Shown here piece by piece: positions 12,501-21,500 of a stretch of 64,000 bases of DNA (its first letter is position 1; every line of letters starts with the position of its first letter). The translations under genes were made by a program, and so were the position numbers. Under the pieces are notes generated by a model that saw only the letters and a program-made list of their open reading frames with translations, was not told the origin of the DNA and made no database searches. This stretch comes from Taudactylus pleione (taxonomy: Eukaryota; Chordata; Amphibia; Anura; Myobatrachidae): positions 31,073,501-31,137,500 of the forward strand of contig JAUIMM010000015.1 in assembly GCA_031769625.1 (NCBI GenBank), read 5' to 3'.

Positions 12501-15500
12501 ATATTAGGACACTAAAGTTAAAGAAATGTCTGGTTTTCCCCCTAGGACAACCTGATGCTGGAGAAAGCCTGTATGGCGGTTGAAGATGCGGCTAAGGGGG
12601 GAGGCGTTTACCCAGAGGTCTTGTTTGAAGTGGCTCATCAGTGGTACTGGCTGTATGAGCAGATGGTGGGGGGAACACCGGCACAGAGGGAAGGAGCTAC
12701 CGGCTGCAGTGCAGGAGGAGCACGTTCCATTGTAGAAGCTGTGCGTGGACTTGCAGACAGCAGGATAATCCCAGATACCTCCACTGTGACTGTGGCAGCA
12801 GCAGTGACTGCTGCAACTGTGGTCCCGGTGATATCAGTCGGGTCAACGATTTACCAGCAGCATACTGCGTTGGCGCATGCTCATACCCAGGGACTACACC
12901 CGTATACTACCCTGCAGACGCATATACCTACTGTTTGTAATCCACAGTACATTGGGATCCCTCGCCAACAAATCCCACAACCAACTGTCTTCCCAGTTCC
13001 CGGAACTTTGTACACACAGGTAAACTATGCAGGGGATCGTGAGGGTCTAAATCCACCACAGGTCATCCGAGGAAGGCTGACCATCCTGGATAAAGAACTA
13101 GAAATAGGTTCTCTGTCTTCATGTGTTAAAAGCTAATTCTATGCTCCTTGGGCTGATTGAGAATGGTATGTTCATCCGAGGATGAACGCACATCTCTGAT
13201 GTTTAGGGGTCGAGTCCTGCGATCTTGCTCGCAGATGCAGACCCCCCTAAGCTGCAGCATGGTTGACATGCTGCACCGTTTAGGGGGTGGAGCAGGGGCG
13301 TGCCTGGTCGCCGTTCCCGGAATCGGAGGCGTGACTCCTCCATTTTCTGGGAGGGACGAGGCCAGAGTCTGTGTCGCGGACGCATAGTCATTGCCTTTTG
13401 CGTGAGGCATCGGCGAGGCTGCAGAAAGCTTCAGCTCCTGCAGCCTGACCAAAGGAGCAACCAGCCTGGTGATCCCAGCCTGAGACGGCAGTTGCAGTGC
13501 TGGGATCGCAACTGCAACAAGGAGCTGTCTGACACCTTCTGCATTTGCATCTGAGATAGATGGATTTGCACAGCGGCTTATGTGCGGCTCTGCAAATCGT
13601 CCATCTCTGAATCAGGCCCATTGTTAGTGGCAAACGTTGGGTAAATAAAAATCCACAGACCAATTTAATGCTTGAAGGTTTATTACTATGAGCTTGTACA
13701 CTTGCCAAGCTATCCTTTTCATGGCATGACAGCTGACTGTATTTGTCTGTCTTCCCTTCAGTCCAGCTTATTATGCAGGAGTTGTTTTTAAATTTTATAG
13801 GCTCTGTAACTGCTGATGTGACCATGCTAAAACATTCAGCTTGTCACACCAAGGCTGAATGTGCTGCCAAGCTCAAGCACAGAGCAAGGAAATCACCGTC
13901 CAATCTGGTCACACACGGAGATGGTCAATTTGGACAGATGGTTCATTCAAGACGATTGCATTGATTTTCTTAGAAGATTCCCAGCCATTACACCCATTTT
14001 GTAACAACTCTGTAATTTCAGCGTTTGAGGCCAAAATTGACTGAAATATTTGTGTTGGACTGTTGACCTAAAATGTCTTGATTTCTGTTTTTGCTTTGAA
14101 GGGTGTCCACCCAGCGTTCATTGGAGCCCAGTATCCTTACACCGTTACAACCCCGTCTATAGCAGCTACAGCCGTGTCCTTCCCAGGGGCTGCAGTTCCT
14201 TCAATGACCCAGATTGCTGTCCATCCTTACCATGCAGAGGCAGGACTGTCACTGTCCTCTAATGTAGCAAGTGAGTAAGCTCCTGTACACACTTCTCTTC
14301 ACTGACATTCCCATTTCTCTGTCCAATGGGCCATTACCATCTATACACATGGAAAGGAATGTGGTAATGTTTGTGCAATTCTTTTACCACTAGGGGGTGC
14401 TGTAATCCCATGCTACAAAGAAATGTGGGTACAACAAATGTGATCCACTTGAGGGCAAAATAAAGTGATCAGTCGTTATGGAGCTGATCCCATTTTAATT
14501 GTAGGAGATAAAAAATGTCATCTTGCTAAATACATTGCAGTCGCCATATACTTTATTGAAATCTCTTCATTGCCGACCTCTTCTCTCTCCTTTGCTGGTA
14601 GGCAGATATAACTGAGGGGAAGAGGTATACATTTAGCAGCATTTCAGTTTTGGGGTTTTAATTTTTAAATAATGTGGCCTGTTTTCAGACCCCTTTTGTT
14701 ATATAGCATCAGTGGATCTCATGAGGTTTACATGGATGGGGGAATAGGTGTAACAATGACCTCCTTGCAGTCTCTACCTTTCATGATTCCAGTAGGGAGC
14801 GTTCACACAGGAACAACGTTTCCAGCCATCCCAGGAACCACCCTGACAACACTAAGCACCCAGCCCGCTTCACTAGTCACAGGGGGATTCCCTGTGGAGG
14901 ACGAACAGCACAGTCAGCCGGTCAGCCCACAGGGCCTGCACTACCTCCACTCAGCTTATCGAGTTGGTAAGTGAGCTCCGTTACTGGGGACTGTACTGGG
15001 CAGTGTCCCACAATGTATTCACCATTTATTACGTCTAGTGCTGTCATTTCCATAATAACATTGGTATAACATCAGTATATTGCAGCACAGACACTGCAGG
15101 CTATAAACCAGACCTGGCCAACCTGTGGCTCTCCAGCTTCTGTGAAACTACAAGTCCCAGCATGCTTTACCAGCTGATCGGCAGGAGGGTATTCTGGTAC
15201 TTGTAGTTTCACAACAGCTGGAGAGCCACAGGTTGGCCAGGCCTGCTATAAACATTTAAGGTATCAAGTAATCTAAATCCATTTCCTTTTTAACTCCATT
15301 TGTATCTTAAAGTATTTCTAAAGTATTTCTAATTATATTTGAATACAATAAAAAGTATATTGTATTCTGGAACTGTACCTAACACGCTTAGCAGCGTTGT
15401 TAGCATTAGATGCTAAGAGGCACAGAAGGCATTAATCTGCAGACTAACACTTTATAGAAATCTCTGTGACTGTCATTTAGATGATCATGTCCTGGATTTA

Positions 15501-18500
15501 GCTTTTCTTTAACCTTCGCCCAGCCGCTGCTGTCATTATTCTGCGGCCATTATTCAGCGTACTGTTTATATGACAGTCGCACACTGCACCGACCATCTGT
15601 AGCTCCGCACCCCACTGCCAGTGACACCGAACATTGGTGCACAAACCTTTAGGTTCACTTTTTTGCTTGCAGATAGCATAACTTGTAATGAGTCCTGTAC
15701 ACAGAAGCATACGTTTACAGGACTAGCATAACTTGTAATGAGTCCTGTACACAGAAGCATACGTTTACAGGAATAGCATAACTTGTAATGAGTCCTGTAC
15801 ACAGAAGCATATGTTTACAGGACTAGCATAACTTGTAATGAGTCCTGTACACAGAAGCATATGTTTACAGGAATAGCATAACTTGTAATGAGTCCTGTAC
15901 ACAGAAGCATATGTTTACAGGAATAGCATAACTTGTAATGAGTCCTGTACACAGAAGCATATGTTTACAGGAATAGCTGTTCTCTTTAGATCCATTAACC
16001 ACAATTGTTTTGATGTTCACAGGCAAATTAGCTGGCTCTTACCTGATGTAATACAGGTTGAGTCTCCCATATCCAAATATTCCGAAATACGGAATTTTTT
16101 TGACATGACTGAGATAATGAAACCTTTGATTTTTGATGGTTCAATGTGCACAAACTTTGTCTAAGGCACAAATTATTAAACATATTGTATAAAATTACCT
16201 TCAGGCTGTGTGTATAAGGTGTATATGAAACATAAATGAATTTCATTTCTGTACACAAACTTTGTTTGAACCACAAAATTATTGAATATATTGTATAAAA
16301 TGACCTGCAGGCTGTATGTATAAGGTGTATATAACACATAAATGCATTCTGTGTGTATATTTAGGTCCTATTCCCAAAATATCTCATTATGGTATGAAAT
16401 TATTCCAAAATATGGAATATTCCGTTATCCAAAATACCCCTGGTCCCAAGCATTTTGGATATGGGAGACTCAACCTGTATTGGTGTTGGGAATTAAGTTA
16501 TTCTCATTAAGATCAGTTTATATATAATTTGTCTGTGTAGCTGTGTTTTAATGAAGTTGCACATCACATACTGTGGCCTATTGTTGTCTGATATAGCTCT
16601 AATCCGTATATATGTCAGCACTGCCTGAGACAAGGACCTTTCTATATATCACACACATTCTGCTTAGGATTTAGGGATTAACACAGTGTAAGTACTTAGT
16701 AACCCACAGTAGCCATTCAGACATTTCATGGTCCTACACTATCAGTATGGGTATGTCAGATCTGGTCTATAGCAAGGCTGCTAGTGTCGCCCTAACTTAT
16801 ACCAGCTAATTGTTAGATGGTTGCTATGGATTACTTCTCATTTATAAATTGTTAGCAGATAACCCCAAATGTTCGTTCATACAAGTAAATATTGTGCCAC
16901 TCTCTATGATGAGTGTGCCAGTAGGGACATAATTGCATACAGCTGGATGTGCTGCTGTTCATTCCACACATTTCCTACTGTCTTTCTTCTTCAAACCACA
17001 ACCATGCTACCAATGAGACCTGTCCTGTGTCCTCAGGGATGCTGGCTTTAGAGATGCTGGGTCGCAGAGCACACAATGACCACCCCAACAACTTCGCCCG
17101 AAGCCCCCCATACACAGAGGACGTCAAGTGGCTGCTGGGCTTAGCTGCCAAGCTAGGTAAGGCTGTGTTCTGATGATGAGGATGTGCCGCCAGTTGCAGT
17201 CTTGTTTGCAGCCGGAATATGTAATGGTGTTCTACACACAAGGAATGCTAAGCTCCTCCCATTGCTGTTTATGCACCTTCTGCTAAGTGACCTTTTCTGA
17301 GAACGCTTGTGGGTGATAACTGGTGGCTTGTCCATGGGAATTAAATTAGATTAAGGTGTACCCTTAGGCTGGGTACACACTAGAAAAGTGGTTACCAAAC
17401 TTTTTTGAATCACGGTGCCCTAGAGTATAAGCATTGTTTTCACGGCACCCCTAAGCCAAAAGTTTGTTGTTGAGAATTCAGAAAAAAATGTAGTAAAGTG
17501 AAGTAAATTGTGCTGACCTGTCATCCTTATGTTCTGTTATGTGGTGGTGGACAGGTTTGTGCTTCTGTTTGTCCACATATGTATATTACATTGACCATAA
17601 ATAGTTTGATTTGGTGCTGGACCACCAACCTGTGGCACCCCTGCAAGTGTCTCAAGGCACCCCAGGGTGTGCCACGGCACACAGTTTGCGAACCACTGCA
17701 CTAGACGATATGTCATCCGATCTGGCGGATCGGAGTGACATTGGGCACATAGTCTAGTGTGTACCCACTATGTCGCTGATGTGCCCTCCCGCGGGTCATC
17801 AGCGACATCCTCCGTCTGCCCTACGTGCAGGGCAGATGGGGGATGTCGTGAGTGAGTGCCATGCTGCCGAATGAACCATGGCCCTTGCCGTCGCTGCCTG
17901 GATCGGCAAGTGTGTATGCACTTGCCGATGCCAGGTCCCATTGCTGCAGATGTTGGGCTGGGTACACACTGTCTATTGTGTACTCAGCCTTAGGGGCATA
18001 TGTATCAAGCTGATTTTTACATGCATAATTTATGTATCAATCCTAAATACTAATAGCATAATGCAGGAGATTTCGCAGAAATCTCCGGTAAAGTGCTAAT
18101 TAGCGCTGCAGATCGCCGTCCCCATTATTATTAATGGGGACTACAATCTGACCCCTATGTACTAAACTCCAAAAAACTAAGCTTTTCGGAGTTTAGCACC
18201 GGTAGTTTACACCATTGTATGTCTATGGGGGCTCCAGGGGCAGGAGAGACTCCCCCGCAGCCCCTGGCCGGCCCCGGAAGCTGACACTGTGCGCCTGTGC
18301 AGTGTCGGCTTCCCCAGGGGAAGTCTTTCACTTCTTTTGAAGACTTTTCCTAAATGCCGGGGATTTAACTCACGGGGACAGCGGTTACCACAACCGCTGT
18401 CCCTGCAAGTTCTCCGTAGTACATAGCCGGGATATTTTTATGTAAAATGAAAATATCCCCGGCGGTTGAAACAATAATCGCGGCAGTACCGCGATAATTA

Positions 18501-21500
18501 ATACATAGACCCCTTAGTCTGTGATAATACCAATAGACATTAAAGGGTTAATCAAACACTTAATTTTCCCATCTCTGAATGTCCTGCTTATTTATGTCCC
18601 AGTCCTTTGAGTTGTGGCACAGAGAGAACATATTACAGACTTTGTTTTACTCCCCTCTTACATAGGTGTGAATTACGTACATCAGTTCTGTGTCGGAGCA
18701 GCCAAAGGTGTTCTGAGCCCATTTGTTCTGCAGGAGATAATTATGGAGGCACTTCAGCGGCTAAACCCAGCCCACATCCACAACCACCTGCGCACCCCCG
18801 CCTTTCACCAGCTGGTGCAGCGCTGTCAGCAGTCCTACATGCAGGTAACACTGTCCACCAATCCGTTGTTCCTGCAGCAGAGAGGGTCATGCTATTTTGA
18901 AGGAACAATATAATGAAAGGGGGCATATGGGATTTGCCTGGAAATGGCACTAATGATCCTTGCAGGTTGGAGGGGACACATGGGAGTAAATACTAGGATT
19001 TGTTTTGAAATCTCCGTTAATGGGAGGCAACATTGTAATTTCCCTACTATTCTGGCCGGAATCGGTATGATTTTGCGTCCAGCGGTTGGAATCCGGACAG
19101 CAGCTGCCCAACATGGGTGAATATTCTGATCGTCCCTAGGTAAGTATTTACTAACCTAACCCCCCCCCCCTAACCCTCCTTAGGGGTGCCTAACCCTAAT
19201 TTCCCCTCTAAGTGCCTAAACCTAACCTCCCCCTTCCCTGCTGCCTAAACCTAAGTCCCACGGGGGGGGGCCTAACCCTAACCTCCCAGGGGGTGCCTAA
19301 CCCTAAGCCCCCCTTGGGAGCCTTAAACCTAACCCCCCCCCCGCGCGGCTGTCCGCGCTCAGTGCCCGGCATCACTTCGATCGGGATGCCGGGCGTCGGT
19401 AAAATGACAGGTGTCTAGATTTAGATGCCTGTTATTTAACCCTCGCCGGGATAAAGTAGTCGGGAAGCCGGCTGTCGGGATTACGTCCGCCGGCTCCCCG
19501 ACTGCATACTATTCTGGTCTGTGGAAGTGGTGTATGCTCTTTATTTGTAGTCTGGATGTTGCAGTTCTCCTCAGAATAAGCAGTATGGCATTTGACGACA
19601 ACCTTTTTTTTTTTTTTTTTACCAAATTAAGATATATGATATTAGAAACAAAAAGATGCTTAACCCAACATTTAATCTGTTTATCCACGTAGCTAGGATT
19701 ATACTGGCTATACCCGATCTTGCTCACTGAGGACCTCATTCAGAGTTGGACACAAATGTAATCGCCATATGAGTCTGGGAATAAAACAAAAGATTGCATT
19801 TTGTGGCCTATTCTGAGTTGGCACCATACACGAGATGCCACCAATGCGCCTCCCTCCCCATTGTAATGACAGCAGCAGATGCGCTGGGAGAACGGTAGGA
19901 GGTGTAGCTTCACTGTGAGTACAAAAAGATGCTAAGAATCACAGTACACAATGCATATGCATTACAGTAAATGGCTGGAGGATATGACATGCTAAGATGC
20001 AAATAGAATTAAGTTTTTTTTAGTGAACACCAATAAGCACACAGGAAACCGTCCCCTTCCCACAGTGGGCACTAGCTGTTGCGTAGCTACATTTGCATAA
20101 GACTGTCGCCGTTCTCATCAATTAGTAACTTGCACCAAGTTTGCGTACCCACAAGACAAGTTCCTCTTCCCTTGTTCTCGGGAATGCCGCTTGTCAGGGA
20201 AAGACGCCCATCACAAAAAAAATGCAACTTGTGGTTACATCCATCTCTGAATGAGTCCTCCTGAGTCTCATAACTTGTAAGCTCATATTTGCTGCTTTAA
20301 AGAACTGTCACATCATAGGCTTTTATGTGTGTTATCTAAAGTACATGATGTAACATAATTTTTTTATATGTACTCTTGTCCACATGGGAAACTGTGCCCT
20401 TCTCTGACTTTCCAGCCACCCCTTGCATGTCACCAGCCCCTGTTCTCTGCTCTTAGTAAAGAGCAGTTACGTGCATTAGCTGGCACCGAGGAGTCACAAT
20501 TCTACCCAGCAAGGACTATCTCAAATGCTGATCGCTGTCCGGGACATCATTTCCTTGTACTGACGGATTTGTTCATAGCGTAATGCCGTCAGGGAACAAC
20601 ATAGGTTACAGACAAGGGAGAAAACTTTTTGTAGCACAATGGCATTCATAGTTTTTATTATTTGTTCTGTTGTGTTGTAGATCTGAGATACTGAGGGAAA
20701 TACAAATAGTTGCTGTTTAAGTACAAACCATGTGTATATCTTTATGGGAGGGCTGTTCGTGCTTTCATACATTAAGTTCAATTCATTTTAGAACTTGGAG
20801 GCAGCAACATCTTTGAGGGGGGGATGTAATCAAGATCCCGGCGGTCACAATACCTGCTCCGGAACCCTGACGGTCATCACAATACCTGTTCCAGTATTCT
20901 GGCGGTCAGAATCCAGACGGTGAGGGTTTAAGGGCTAGGCTTAGGGCAAGTCACTAGGGGGAGGGTTAGTCTGCCAAAGGGGACAGTTAGGGTTAGGCCG
21001 CGGGAGGGGTGGGTAGGATCATCAACATGCTTCGGGAATTTTAACAGTCGGCATTCCAGAGCCGGCATTGTGACCATCAGGATTCTGACCACTGGAATAT
21101 CGTACCCAACCCGTTTGAGGGAGATGAAAGAAAAACAATTGTAAATATCTGCAGTGTTTTCCAGTATGTATCTAAATCTGAAACTGTCCTTCTAAACATA
21201 TATAATAAGAGCCTGCAAAGAGGGCTAGGGTTACAGGCTGCTGTATAATAATTAGTGGAGTGCACAGACACATGGGTGTTTATGCTGGTGGGTAAATGTT
21301 ATAGCTGGTGTGCAATAATTATTTCTAGGTGGCGAACAATAGTTTGTATGGGTTTGTGGGGCAGGACTGTGTAGTGTACGTGATGCTCTATAATAAGTTG
21401 TATAATAGATAATATCTCCAGTAATCATTTGCTTAAAATTCTTAACATGAAAAGTGTATTGCCATAAACCCCCTAACAGCTTGCAGAATATTTTTAATCA

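Noticed and set aside
19140..19345. Interstitial telomere repeat
   Set aside because: The CCTAACCC runs are irregular, separated by poly-C and GTGCC. They recur inside a transposon-like family with its own ends.
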